A DNA stretch of 64,000 bases from Sipunculus nudus (Eukaryota > Annelida > Sipuncula > Golfingiida > Sipunculidae), in assembly GCA_026874595.1 (NCBI GenBank), contig CM049317.1, forward strand, positions 29,258,901 to 29,322,900, read 5' to 3'. Under the pieces are notes generated by a model. It did not search any database. It was not told where the DNA came from and was given only the letters and a program-made list of their open reading frames with translations. This document shows, one piece after another, positions 14,501 to 25,130 of the stretch. Made by a program: the position numbers and the translations under genes. Position 1 is the first letter of the stretch; each line of letters starts with the position of its first letter.

Positions 14501-16217
14501 TGTAACCATAGCTAACTAAGCAGGCATCGCTACAGCCCCAGTTGCACAAGAGGTTACCCCCAAAACAGTATGTTACTCTTAAAATATCTATACTATCAAC
14601 AAACGTAGTTTTCACAAAACGACAAAACAAGTTGGAATTCCAAAGCCAAAGCGAGTGCAGGTGTATCAGTTTGCCGCCTGATAGCTGCAACGTTTTTTTC
14701 CCATTCAAAGACATACTCAAAAAGGATAGGCGTTAAATAAACAAATCAAGCGGTACCAATGATTGTTGTTATTCTGTGAAAGACTTGGTATTTTACATAT
14801 AAAGATATACAAACATCTCACGGCAGAATTATATCAGCATCGTGTTCTACGAAACAGACCAAACCTCCATTAAACTTATTGGTTTACTTTCTCAGGACAT
14901 CCACCATGAGCGGGAAAATTTTAAAATAAAAAGACCAAGCATAATATTTGATATATGTTCAATATGTGGCATGTATATCTATAATTATAAAACGCATCCA
15001 TATATGGTCACAAAAATAAGCTACATGCGTTCCATATATGTTAATTGTTAACATTATACCATGCATATAGGAATATAGGATTTATTAAACATTTTAAAAT
15101 GAGTCTCCCCTTGCAAGCAATCTCCAGCCAGCATACACAAACATAAAAGGGATCTCAGTCACCTACCGACAGAACAACTTATGTTCAGCACGCATAACAT
15201 TCACTACGCTTTAGCCTTTTGAAATCAGTTCGGCAAAGTCAAAACAAAAGGCCTAACTATAACACCTCCTCGGGGGGGGGGGGGGGGGGGGGGGTTTCCG
15301 GGGCTGGACTAAAAGACGGAACAGAACGGAGGGCGGGACAGGGGCTAAAATAAAAATTTAACAAATCACATATGTTGATATACGTTTTTTACCATAAATT
15401 ATGTCATGAAACATTCACCCATTTAAAAGTTATGACAAATTTTTTATACCTTTGTTCCTTTATATAGGCCCCTGTTCCGCGTTCAATGTTCCGTTCCGTT
15501 CCGTGTTTTAGCCCCCCCCCCCCCATGAAACGCTACATATAAGTGAGCAAAAAGAGACGTCCTAGGTTTTAAGCAATTTCTTGTCCCCGCTTAGGAAGCA
15601 CATAGCCGGCTCGTGCAGGACCCCTTGGGCTAGTTCGAGTCATTCTCGATTAAAAGCGTAAATTTACAGACGTTTAACTGACCACTTTATGAAACACCCC
15701 GATAAAGCAAAGCACGAAAGAAAAAGGAAACTTTCGCATATTTAAGTGCCTTACATATTTAAGTAGCCGTCCCAGACCCTCTCACGTTCCCTTGACAAAG
15801 ATATACAAAAACAGAAAATGAGACAACTACATTTTTAAACATTTTTTGAGTCCTAAAGCAAAGTCTTGGCCGGCCTGGCCCCATTTGGTCCTTTCGGGCC
15901 CCTCCCTGTACGATGTACCGGCTGACCACCCCCACTTCCCTTCATAAGGCCTGTCCTATAACAAGTCCTATCGTTGGTGAAGTAAGCGGCATGCCTTATA
16001 CTGTTATGGGGAGAGAAAACGCAAACTTACTTTGGTCTGAACAGAAGCCACATGATTTGGCGCAGTTCCTCTTCATGAAGTCCTGCCAGTCTGGCCTCGT
16101 GCAGTCCCCGTTCTTTGCCCAGTGTTTGCAGTGTCCATGAATATCTTTACAGGCCGAGGCGGAGCAGCATACCACCAACTGTACCAGCACTGTGGACGCT
16201 AACAACCAGTTACTCAT
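1176..16217 (-). CDS. Secreted protein with three ShKT domains (3 coding exons)
   Basis: Three coding exons on the minus strand (16,217-16,031; 4,151-3,963; 1,324-1,176) splice with consistent phases (phase 1 at both introns) into about 174 residues ending in TGA. The product starts with a hydrophobic signal peptide (about residues 1-22) and then has three ShKT modules, each with the family's six-cysteine pattern, one per exon. ShKT modules are small disulfide-bonded folds. They occur in channel-blocking peptides but also widely in secreted invertebrate proteins such as astacins, tyrosinases and immune or mucus proteins, so the fold alone does not make this a toxin. No enzymatic domain is visible. 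The Lys-Tyr dyad linked to potassium-channel block is not evident in any module, so a structural or defence role is more likely. The 11.9-kb first intron could hide extra phase-1 ShKT exons. No orthologue is recognised by name. Confidence 0.85.
1950..3320. repeat. Satellite-like region, about 325-bp units
   Basis: Segments at about 2,092-2,400 and 2,416-2,760 are diverged copies offset by about 325 bp. Shared landmarks are 'gtagaatgcta.atgtgagacgc', 'agcaggcga', 'aaacagac', 'ataagctatagtttatgtaa' and 'cacctagcgg'. Related sequence with 'gacctttgac' and 'gacagacaaacagac' flanks them at 1,980-2,050 and 3,080-3,260. No coding capacity is evident. Confidence 0.75.
3611..3900. mobile_element. MITE family 1, copy 1
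   Basis: Imperfect terminal inverted repeats of about 18 bp (GGTTTGGTCCTCAGGCAC at the left; GGTGCCTGAAAACCATAC at the right) enclose about 290 bp. The interior resembles the inverse of a second copy at 40,811-41,080, including 'gattttatcttct' and the 'cgggcgg' next to the end. No target-site duplication could be fixed. It lies between ShKT exons 2 and 3. Confidence 0.65.
3963..4151 (-). CDS. ShKT gene exon 2: second ShKT module
   Basis: The acceptor (cttctatgttcag) and donor (attG/gtaagatt) bracket 189 nt with phase 1 on both sides, so the exon could be skipped or duplicated without a frameshift. It encodes a 20-residue polar linker followed by a six-cysteine ShKT module (NCVDLTENC ... YGYC ... 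RRMC ... RTCQMC). A MITE copy lies about 60 bp beyond the donor in the intron. Confidence 0.85.
4414..4827. mobile_element. MITE with perfect 17-bp terminal inverted repeats
   Basis: GTCATGCCTTCACTCCA at 4,414-4,430 is the exact reverse complement of 4,811-4,827, enclosing about 380 bp of non-coding DNA. No obvious target-site duplication. Confidence 0.7.
5832..5885. repeat. (AT)n microsatellite
   Basis: Near-perfect AT dinucleotide tract of about 54 bp. The open frames across it are repeat artefacts (Tyr-Ile repeats). Confidence 0.95.
6417..6479. repeat. (AT)n microsatellite
   Basis: Uninterrupted TA dinucleotide tract of about 62 bp. Confidence 0.95.
8524..8596. repeat. (AT)n microsatellite
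   Basis: AT dinucleotide tract of about 72 bp with a single CA interruption near 8,571. Confidence 0.95.
12910..13100 (+). repeat. Possible tRNA-derived SINE remnant
   Basis: 'actggttaatgcg' (A-box-like) is followed about 55 bp later by 'ggttcgagtgcc' (B-box-like), the spacing expected of a pol III promoter in a tRNA-derived SINE. The body is not recognised. Confidence 0.3.
15272..15524. mobile_element. Foldback-type element with GGAACGGA arms and G/C homopolymer ends
   Basis: The left arm (15,300-15,346, 'ggggctggactaaaa', 'cggaacagaacgga', 'acaggggc') is an imperfect inverted copy of the right arm (15,467-15,524, 'gcccctgtt', 'ttccgttccgttccg', 'gttttagcccc'). A poly-G run lies outside the left arm and a poly-C run at the right end, so the homopolymers are part of the inverted structure. 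Confidence 0.65.
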
Positions 16218-16222
16218 CGTAG
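16031..16222 (-). CDS. ShKT gene exon 1: signal peptide and first ShKT module
   Basis: The exon begins after an acceptor (tttttttgtag, ending at 16,223). The chosen ATG at 16,217 is six bases into the exon and opens MSNWLLASTVLVQLVV, a typical signal peptide, with cleavage likely near the CSASA stretch. The first ShKT module follows (CKDIHGHC ... NGDC ... RNC ... KSCGFC). The exon ends after residue 62 at a GTAAGT donor, leaving one base of the next codon. An upstream in-frame Met in the preceding intron is ignored because it lies beyond the acceptor. A 5' non-coding exon must exist further upstream but could not be located. Confidence 0.85.
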
Positions 16223-16264
16223 CTACAAAAAAATACATATACAACATCAAAAGGAAGATGTGCA

Positions 16265-16380
16265 AATGTCTACATGATCTGGGGTTCGATCCCCGGCGTG
16301 GCTGTGTGAGTGGGTTGTAGTTGCCCGTCCAAGGCCGGTGGTTCCCCGGGTTCTCCGATTTACTCCACCCCTACAGACTG
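16265..16380 (+). repeat. tRNA-derived SINE fragment
   Basis: A perfect B box (GGTTCGATCCC, 16,283-16,293) is followed by a tail with 'gtgggttgtagttgcccgtc' and 'ggttccccgggttctccga'. No A box is found upstream, so the 5' end is truncated. The tail matches, in inverse orientation, the fragment at 49,669-49,760. Confidence 0.7.
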
Positions 16381-16489
16381 CCGAACGTATGCATCTGAGC
16401 CACAGAGAGTGCCGCGTTTAGTTATAAAAACTATTTGCACAACTTATGTAAAATAAATAAGTTTATATATATATATATATATCATATGT

Positions 16490-19400
16490 GAAGACAGAAT
16501 CAAATGTTATTAATTTATATATGCGTATCCTGAAATTGATATTCACTGAGCATGGTCCTGATGATTGAAACCACACATAAGGTGGTCCCGACACCATACC
16601 CACGAATATATTATTCACGCCAGTATTACGTAAAGGTCTGTTAACATATAATACATGTACATTTAGGCATACTGGACGGTACACAAAAATACACATATGC
16701 AAAGGAACCAGAAACTAGATGCCAAATGATCACTGAAAGCTCCCTACGCCACACCTGAGTGATAAACGGGAATCAGCAAGGTTTGCACGACCTTGGGAAT
16801 AGGGTCAAATTCAACATAAATATAAGTTGCAAATCTGAGACCAGGACTATTATTGTGTCCGAATTTCAGCTTTTGGAAATCAGCAATATTGATGACCTTA
16901 CACAAACTGCAAATGGGAGAAGAAAGAAAATGAAAAAAAAATTAAAAAAAATCATGCATCGAAATCGATGGTTTTGCACTCAGGGGGAACTAAGTACTTC
17001 CACCCACAAAATTTGTTTTCACAAAAATGGATAAAGAAATAAACTCATTGACCAATATAAGCTTACACGTACGTCCTAGGAGAAGGCTTAAAAAAGAAAT
17101 GGTACATTCAATATTGTTGTGGAAACCACAAATGGTACCTAAATTGGTACCTAACTTCCTAAGATGAGAAAATGATCAATACTGCATGCACTTAAAGTAT
17201 GCCTTGTGCATACATCAGATGTGTACTGATTATCCTACAGAATAAAATAATGAAAACGAATTTTGGTGCAGTTAAGTATAAAGATAACTGGCTATCACAT
17301 GCTGAGTATATTTTTCGAAATACAGTGTTTTATACTTATGGTTTGAAATTGTTTTGATGTGGACATGTAAATGTCAGGTGCAAAGGGGGCGGATCCTGCA
17401 TTTCTGAAAAGTAGAGGTCCAACCCAGGAGGACAAATAACAAAACTTAAAAGAAAAGGTCCCCAGGTCTAGAAAAAGGGAGGGGGAGGGGGGTGCGGACG
17501 TTAAATTGGTCTAAAATCCTTAACAGAAAGTTTGCTTCGGCTAAAAAGGGGGGGGGGGGGGGGTCCGGAACAAATTTTTTTTACATATATATTATATCAC
17601 ATATACAAACATCGCTTTTATCCGCGACCGCATCAAAGGAATCGGCCTCTCCGCAACCGCATACCGCGGCCGCAACTGCGTAAAAGGAATCGTAGCTTAA
17701 CCCGACGATAACTGGTCAAGCTGAACTAACGAGTGACGATGATAACGTAAAATTTACGGGGGGATATATCTAGTGTGATTGAGTCAGTATGTACTTATAG
17801 TACAATCTCTTGTAAAATAATAGTAATAGACTGGTTGCCGGGGAAACGATATCTGTTAAAGAATCGTTTTTAAAACTCTAAGGAGATTAAAAGATTAAAA
17901 ACAATTATGTAGCAATTAATAATCTCCTATTCTCGTTTTTTTTAAATTAATACGGCATAAGAACAGAAGGTATATTTGTGCTCTGTCTTAATTTGTAAGC
18001 AAGGATGGGGGTAGCTGTACAAACCATATTTGCTATTTCTAGTAAATGAGTAACGTGTCACTGCATGTGGTAAAATATCAACGGAAATCCCATTAGTGCA
18101 TTAGTAGCTAGTTTGTCCGTCCCGCCCACTCGAAGAGCCATTAGCTGAACTTATAAAGATATATAAAGAAATATTGATGGACGATTTCCGCCAGATATGT
18201 TCATGGTTTCACGTATGTCATCGGCGATAGATATTTAGCCATATTTGGCTCCGGAAGTTTGAGCCGCCTTCACTTTGCATAAGCCTTTAGCAAATTGACT
18301 TTAAAAGGTTGTAACTTAGGCCAAGCCTAAATGACTCCCGGGGCTTTGCTTGTTCTATGGACATTGGCTGAACAGGTTGTTTTCAGTAGACGTCTGTGCA
18401 TATAACCTTTCAGTTAGTAACAGTAAACATGCATTAGCAGCCACTAGAATTCTTGTAAGGGAATAGATTAGCACACGTTGTTTGTTCGTAAATAATTGGA
18501 GACAGAGCATTTAATGTGTTAATTGGTACATAGGCGTGATAAACCGATAGAAATTATGGACGTCATATTCACCCAGATAGCCATGTGTCACCACCTTGCT
18601 TTAAGTGTTTATACTGTACCCTCTCCATCCATAAAAGATGGAATAAAATTACTGTTACTAGCTTCAAAGCGCTTGAAAATTCTGCCCCTAGTTTAGAACT
18701 GTGTTCCTTTGTGAATATATTTCCATATTATTGTCATTTTAAATTGGTTTTTTTTTCTCTTATCAACTGCTTATTTAATACATATATATAACAATAAATA
18801 GGTGATCTAAAGTTTTTAAATTATATTCTCTTTTAATGGTGGCTCAAAATACAGTGAAACCTGACCGGACGACCACCTCGGTATAGCGACCGCTTCGGTA
18901 TAGCGACCACCTCGGTATAGCGACCCCATTTTCATGGTTCCAAATTTTGTCTCTCCTTTTATCATAAAATAAAATCTCGGAACAGGGGGGCACTTCGTTT
19001 TTCCGTTTTACGACCCTTGTTTTGGTCCTAACGGGTGATCTGAACTTCAATTATGCGACCACTAAGTACAGAGTAAACATTGCCCGCCAGTCGTAGCGGA
19101 GGGTTGAGCACAAAACCAATGCATAACATCCCTAAATAGTAAAGGACAGTATATGAAACAGGGCATAGATCAATAGGTGTTCACGGATGATCGCACAAGG
19201 CCTGGAATGTTTTTATGAGGTCTGCCATTAATAATATGCGTGATACACCCATTTTCGAATAACTCACTGATCAATAAAGATTTACGATTGGTTCATATTT
19301 AACTGATCGGTAATTGGGTTAACATTTTAGAAACTGTTTATTGGCTGCGGAAAGAAACTGTTTCATCCTAAATTAACTCAGCAAATGTAAAATCGTACCT

Positions 19401-20580
19401 GGTGACGGCTTATTAGAATGTGCACATTTTCACAGCTAAACAGAGGCTCTTAATTATTTTCCGAATTGCTGCCAGGCGAACATAGTTTAACGTTTATAGT
19501 CCAGTTATTATATAAAGCTTTTTGATTATATCTGGGCCTGAGGACAAGCTGCAGTAGAAGCCGTACACGCCAAGTGTCAAAGTCGGCAACTTAGTATAAA
19601 TCAGTTTTTCAGAAAATAGATTTTTTCATGGCCCTATAGAATCAGTCTGTTTGGTCTGAGCCTAATGTTTATGAAATATCAAGTATAAGCATTCATTGTA
19701 CAAGCATTCATTGAATATATTGTGTTGTTAATAACATATGTTGTGCCTGCCTTTAATTGTGTTTGGATATGATTGTTTTTTTTTTGTAAGTCTGAGTTTT
19801 TCTCATGTTTTTCAGTATCAATAAATAAAATCATACCAAACTTATCATGTAAATTCCCTATCCTGTTATGCAGATTAAGATGAAAAATAAAATCAGTTAT
19901 TCCAAATTATATTGAATAGCTATTTAAGTTACGACATACGGCCAGACGAACTATTGTAAGACCCCTAATAGTCAAACCTCACTTTGGCGACCACCTCGGA
20001 AATGTGACCACTTTATCGCAGTCCCATTTGTGAGGGTTTTACTGTATATGTAAATTTTTATGTAAAAATCAAAATTTCCTTGAAATTATTTGGATTAATT
20101 CTAGGAATAGAGTATCTTAAGCACATATGACAAAATGACACCAATATAATTGTGTCCACCCTAAACGTGTTTAAATCAAAATTCTTAGAGATAACTGCTG
20201 TTTTACGATTTTCCCTTAATTGCGTTGACTTACCTGATTAACAATTACTACGAATATAAAACTCCAACGAAATTTTATAAGAACAAATATCACTGACCCG
20301 CGGTCTTTCAGCGATATAAATTGAAAGTTGAACCCAGTTTATTGTTTCCCAGCAGTTCGGTATATGTACTTTGCAATCATCACAATAAAGAAATATTTAC
20401 TTGTTCTCTACCCTTAATCTTTTTGTAGGATATGTTCATTGGCCTGTTGGCGGCACTTTTTGTATACTGAAGAAGAATGAGGGCCGCTATACGATAAGAA
20501 TGAAATTTAATATTTTATGCCAAATGTATTTCAGGTTTTATATGCAGATTTTTTAAAATTTTTCGCCAATTTGTATTTTT
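16490..20580. other. Intergenic sequence, no gene recognised
   Basis: No supported exon. It contains (AT)n at about 16,463-16,482, a G-rich repeat at 17,385-17,565 related to one at about 26,620-26,775 ('ggatcctgcattt', 'aggtcc.aggtc', then poly-G), a 'ctcggtatagcgacc' triplicate at 18,870-18,925 and a small MITE-like unit at 19,970-20,046. Confidence 0.55.
19970..20046. mobile_element. Very short MITE-like unit, CAGT-AAACCTC ends
   Basis: 'tagtcaaacctcac' at the left is matched in inverse by 'gtgagggttttactgta' at the right. The interior has 'ggcgaccacctcgg' and 'gtgaccact', like the 18,850-18,925 and 40,075-40,165 copies of the same family. Confidence 0.5.
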
Positions 20581-20589
20581 CTGAACCAA

Positions 20590-20665
20590 CAGGGATCGAA
20601 CCGGATGTCTTCTGTTCTGAAATCCATCGCCTGTCCTAATGAAAAACTACATTTTCAGGAGATGC
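20590..20665 (-). repeat. tRNA-like sequence (SINE head or tRNA pseudogene)
   Basis: On the minus strand a B box GGTTCGATCCC (20,602-20,592) is preceded by 'gatttcagaacagaagacatcc', an anticodon/T-arm-like context, and a degenerate A-box region ('tagtttttcattagga'). The arms do not pair well enough for a functional tRNA. Confidence 0.5.
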
Positions 20666-22394
20666 GACTACTGGAATAACCCGTATACACAGATAATTAA
20701 CAATAAACAATGCGTCCAATAATCAATGGTTTGTGATCATTCTTTTTTTTTTTTTATCTTGGTCTGACCTTAATATTTAAACCTTAGATAAACCCTATTT
20801 ATTGACGCCAATAAATCTTGAATTTTCAGTTGATTAACTTTTGGGATCCACATTTTATAGACGTGGTCCTTTCTTTCATTCAAACAGGTTTTAATTATAT
20901 AGTTTAGCATTAATCTTACCTTTTATCCTGAACCGTCTATAGCTTAAAAATTAAGTCTTCCTTCCTTGTCGTTCCTCGTTTTTTTCTGTCTTTCCGTCTC
21001 TCTTTTGTTTCCTGGTTTCCCCTGAGAGAACTGACAAAGCGTAAACCTGACCAGATAGTTCGGCGCCTGGTGTCCCTTGCCCGTAGAATCGATAACGAAT
21101 TTGAAATATAGAAGTTTGTCAGTGTCACTCGGGGACCGCCAGCGTAGAGGTCTGCCAGGCCTTGCATCTGCTTTATATACCAAACATGCCTGGGTTACGA
21201 CAAGGCAAACCACAAAAGTCTACATAAAATCTATTGCCGCCAAGGCCCTACTGCACTGATTTTTAGTTTATTGGCTTTGTTGCACAATATAAGTATATCA
21301 CTATTGAAATGTTTTACTGCCATTTAATTCTAGTTCGGCTCGATTAACAATACAAATATTTGTCTATATTCAGTGCCCACTTTAAACCTCTTTGTACCCC
21401 CCTCCCCCCCCCCCCCCACCCGCACCACTCTCTCTCAACTTTTCCTGTATTTTTCATCAAATATTGTAAATATGACATTATTACCTGTATAGCCTTGTAG
21501 TTTTACTGAATTTATTCCGTTCAGCTTACATGTTTTTTAACTTATGACCCACATTACACAAGAATACTGTACAAGCCCTTACAATGATAATATTTGGTCC
21601 ACACTCATATTATTCAGACATATTCAAAATGTAAAAACCGCTTAGTATTATGGAGTCAATTCATTTTTTGGGGGTGGGGGTTGGGGGTTGTAGATATTAT
21701 ACATTATGTTGAAGGAGCACCAAAGAGCGCGCATTTGCTTTGTATGGCCTGGGTGAGCAGACGACAGAAAGTAATCACGTGACCACCCACTGGCTGTCAT
21801 GACGTAGTGAGACAAATATATCAGCGAAAATCGAACCAGCCCCGCCTCCGCTATCCGCGGGGAGTTCCTATTCTTATTGTTGAGAAATTTATTAAATCAA
21901 CGATGAGGAGATTAGATTACCAAACCACAGACAAATTACACTAATGGGAGCCCCGCTTGTTAACGCAGAAAACATTCGATTATGCCGAGTGGATGATATC
22001 AAACGTTGTGTGTCTTGACATCTCGCCGCCCCTTTGTTTACTCGTCAGTAAGTTAACTCAAATCCTGGAAATGTAACATATACTACGTGTAGTGGGTGAC
22101 GTTGCAGGATCTTTGCTAGTTGCTCTGTAATATTTCATATCTGGATATTTGGTGACATAAAACCATGAGTAGACAATTATACAAATTATATATACATATT
22201 TTTGTATTAATTATTTTTTTATTTATTAATTCAAAATCGCATCTAAGAGAACATTGAAGGAGTGGAAATAATTGATCATTACTCGGAGATAATGTAAAAT
22301 ATATTATGTCATTTACAATTCAAATTTTTATTTACGGGTAACGTAAAATTTAACGTAAAATGTATGTCATTATTTGTAGTTTCAATTGGCTTCA

Positions 22395-22475
22395 TATTCG
22401 CGAGGCTGAAATTTCGCGATTTTTCCATTTTTAATGTTTTGCGAGGGTTTCATTTTCGCGATCTCACAAGAACCT
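22395..22475. repeat. Dispersed CGCGA-rich repeat, copy 1
   Basis: Contains 'ttcgcgaggctgaaatttcgcga' and 'gcgagggtttcattttcgcga'. The same modules recur at 22,727-22,800 ('gagggttgaattttcgcg', 'attcgcgaatatcgcgaaatt', 'ccctcgcgaa'), and a CG-depleted, decayed copy is at about 52,715-52,770. Confidence 0.6.
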
Positions 22476-22726
22476 ATATCAAATCTTTGGCAAAGCCATA
22501 TACCTGTGTGTATTATAAAATGAGAATAAGTCATGAGTTTGTGACATTTTCTTATATAATGATGGGCCCGCACACACAGCATAGGTGGTTTAGTTCAAAT
22601 TTAAGGCTTACATTTCCCTATACCTGCAAGGATGTAATTTATAAAAAATAAAATTCTCTCTGTTCTAAACTATTACCATACAAGTATTGATTACACTAAA
22701 TAAGAAGGACATTCTCAATTGGCCGA

Positions 22727-22815
22727 TTATTCCCGAGGGTTGAATTTTCGCGATTATTTCCCATTCGCGAATATCGCGAAATTAAAACCCTCGCGAACAA
22801 AAAGGCAACCACAGT
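22727..22815. repeat. Dispersed CGCGA-rich repeat, copy 2
   Basis: 'cgagggttgaattttcgcga' opens and 'aaaccctcgcgaa' closes the unit in inverse orientation, so the copy is itself an inverted repeat of about 75 bp. It is related to 22,395-22,475. Confidence 0.6.
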
Positions 22816-22992
22816 ATATAAATACATATATTTTATTATTTGTAAAATCAATTATTTATATATATATATATATATTGATATTACTATATTATATATATAT
22901 ATATTTTTGCATCAAAGTGCACAACATACTTTGAAGAAGAACAAACATCTGGCACTGCGTGTGTGAGACTCGAGAAGCAACAAAAAGTAGTG

Positions 22993-22995
<3 letters not shown>

Positions 22996-23054
<59 letters not shown>
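22996..23054. repeat. (AT)n microsatellite
   Basis: TA dinucleotide tract of about 59 bp. A second, interrupted AT tract lies at 22,855-22,905. Confidence 0.95.
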
Positions 23055-23057
<3 letters not shown>

Positions 23058-23442
23058 CAAAAGCAATATATTCAACGACAAGGGGAAATAATCCGCAACG
23101 TCCAAACAACGAAACGCACCCAGATCAATGTAACCTCTGCATGGAAGAGAAAACAGCATATGACATCACAAAAGCGACAAGTCAATAATCTTATAAAAGA
23201 GGCGTAGTGAATAAGTTTCAAAATGCCGGCACCTGAAACTACCGAACCGTGCAAAAAAAGTAACAGTTAATAGCTTGGTCCCCCACGAGCGTCAGTTATC
23301 TGATGATCACCGGGTGCCGATACCGGCAACGGCGTTGAACTCGGAGTAATGACAACGATACCCTAATGTTCTTAACGTTTAACTAATTTGCTCTACCTCA
23401 GCTGTATCGAGCACTATACTGCATGGACTGGAACCTACTTAT

Positions 23443-23490
<48 letters not shown>

Positions 23491-23494
<4 letters not shown>

Positions 23495-24291
23495 ACAGGT
23501 GCTTTTTTATTGTGTGACACGGGCGTAACTCGTGTTGTAGTTGCACTCTCAGTTTAATCCGTACTGGTTGAACTCGTTGTCATGCTAGCTTGGGACTTTC
23601 TCGCCTGGCCGAGCCAGGTCGGGCTTACGTGTGGACCCTGGTATGTAGAGACACAGCGATGTTCTTCTAGATGATTCCTGTAACGTGTGTTTACTGTGTA
23701 TTATGTTAGATCCTTTAGACTGTTCGAGAAGTGGAAAATTCTCGGCTTGGGGCAAGTGGTTATAAATAAGGGGCTGTGTTTTAAAGCGGAGAGAGGTGAG
23801 AGAATATTCCAGCGGACACAGACGTGTGGGACCTATCCGATTATCCAGTAATTTCAGTGATTCTACGATTACTAACACTTTTAGTGCTGCCTGTCTTAAG
23901 TTTACTTTCTGGATTGATTAAAGAGCCATTGGACTGTTATTCTCCGAGAGAATTCGTGTGAACAGTTCGCCGGCTTATACATTTTAAAGGGCTTATCGTT
24001 GTGCCAGTGGCGGTATCCAGGTATTGTGCACATTGTTTATTTTACTGTGTGATTGTATTGATTTGTTGTTATACCGCTGTTTTACTGTGTTATTGTACTG
24101 ATTTAGTGTATTGTTATGTTAGGGTTGTTTTAAGAATAAATTATAGTTATTTGTTAACAAAAAACCACTGACTTCTTTATTCATTCCCGTGGACATTTCA
24201 CGCTGCCTAGTGTTACAGAATTTGATTTTTTATCTCCATTACAAAATTTGTGTTCATCACGCATACGTGATCTGATGATATTAGGTTCCGT

Positions 24292-24295
<4 letters not shown>
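23491..24295 (+). mobile_element. Solo LTR of an LTR retrotransposon, inserted in an (AT)n tract
   Basis: 805 bp bounded by TGTTAC (23,491) and GTAACA (24,295), the 5'-TG...CA-3' inverted ends of LTRs. AT-dinucleotide repeats lie on both sides (23,443-23,490 and 24,296-24,339), as expected if it inserted into one microsatellite. A TATA box (tataaataag, 23,761) and AATAAA (24,135-24,140) fall in plausible U3 and R positions. No gag, protease, reverse transcriptase or integrase is present in the window, so this is a recombined solo LTR. Confidence 0.7.
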
Positions 24296-24343
<48 letters not shown>

Positions 24344-24414
24344 TGAGTAAATTTAAATAATTGATTGATATAAAAACGAATTAGACCATTTTTACCTTTC
24401 ATGAGCAGGCAGCA

Positions 24415-24930
24415 GACCCCATAACTCACAAATATATTAAAAACGGTAAACATGACTACCACAGGGACACATGCAGCACTGCCATTTGTATCGACCATAC
24501 TACAAATTAGTGCAAAACCTTGTGTACCAACCCAGAAACACATATTAATAATCAAATTTGTTCATTTTCTGAACAAGCAGGCAGTTCTTGCCTAGAAATG
24601 GCACAGGCCACCTGGTACCAGGAATGTAGTTTGATTCTCATTATATAATCATATATATACAGTACACGCTTCTAGAAAAGTCCATTACATAACTCCCAAA
24701 TATGATAAATACGGTAAACAGGGTGAGTACAGGGAAGCAGAAAATACCATTTGTATCGACCAGAGTACAACACCCGTGCAATTACATATTATTATTAATA
24801 ATCAAATTTGTTTCTTTTCTGGACGGGCAGGCAGTTCTGGCCAGGAAATGGCACAGGCCATCTGGTACCATGCAGGAATGTAGTGTCACTGGCATAATAT
24901 CATCATATAATGTACCCGCTTAAGGATAAG
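24415..24930 (-). repeat. Tandem duplication, about 255-bp unit, with possible membrane-protein exon
   Basis: Copies at about 24,415-24,680 and 24,685-24,930 share 'ccatttgtatcgacca', 'ttaataatcaaatttgtt', 'aggcagttct', 'aatggcacaggcca.ctggtacca' and 'aagtccat.aca'. On the minus strand both can be read with a VDTNG motif followed by a hydrophobic segment (FTVFNIF in one, FTVFIIF in the other). The first copy has a usable acceptor (ctaatttgtag) and donor (gaaag/gtaaaa). No protein family is recognised. Confidence 0.55.
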
Positions 24931-25130
24931 TCCATCACATTAGGTTTTGTCAGAAAATGTGGAAGGAGAAACCTTTTCCCTATAAAATGATATAAATAGA
25001 CGTACGGTGTGGGTTGTTATGATTGCTCTCTTAAAGGATGTTTCACTTTCCACTTAATATATGCTTCGTTTTGTCTTTTTTTTTTAATTCAGAGTCGTCT
25101 GAAACAAAATGCTGATTGAATATGTGCAGT

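Larger units (their letters stand above)
4830..15270. other. AT-rich intron of the ShKT gene, no exon recognised
   Basis: About 10 kb without a convincing coding exon on either strand. Open stretches here (for example 8,803-9,117, 12,053-12,451 and 13,560-13,829) lack recognisable domains, paired splice sites or homologous motifs. It holds (AT)n tracts, poly-C/poly-G runs (about 6,725, 7,371, 9,190 and 11,515) and diffuse repeat remnants such as 'caggggcgtggccaagg' at about 9,164. Confidence 0.6.

Noticed and set aside
1176-16217. Reading the ShKT gene as a venom toxin
   Set aside because: ShKT modules are common in non-toxic secreted invertebrate proteins, the channel-blocking dyad is not evident, and there are three modules in one chain.
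20590-20665. Possible functional tRNA gene on the minus strand
   Set aside because: Good B box, but poor A box and stems; kept only as a tRNA-like or SINE remnant.
22719-23207. Overlapping frames around 22,850-23,060
   Set aside because: Also created by (AT)n tracts, open in several frames at once.
23585-23878. 97-codon minus-strand frame within the solo LTR
   Set aside because: No retroelement protein motif; it lies across the TATA box and R region of the LTR on the opposite strand.
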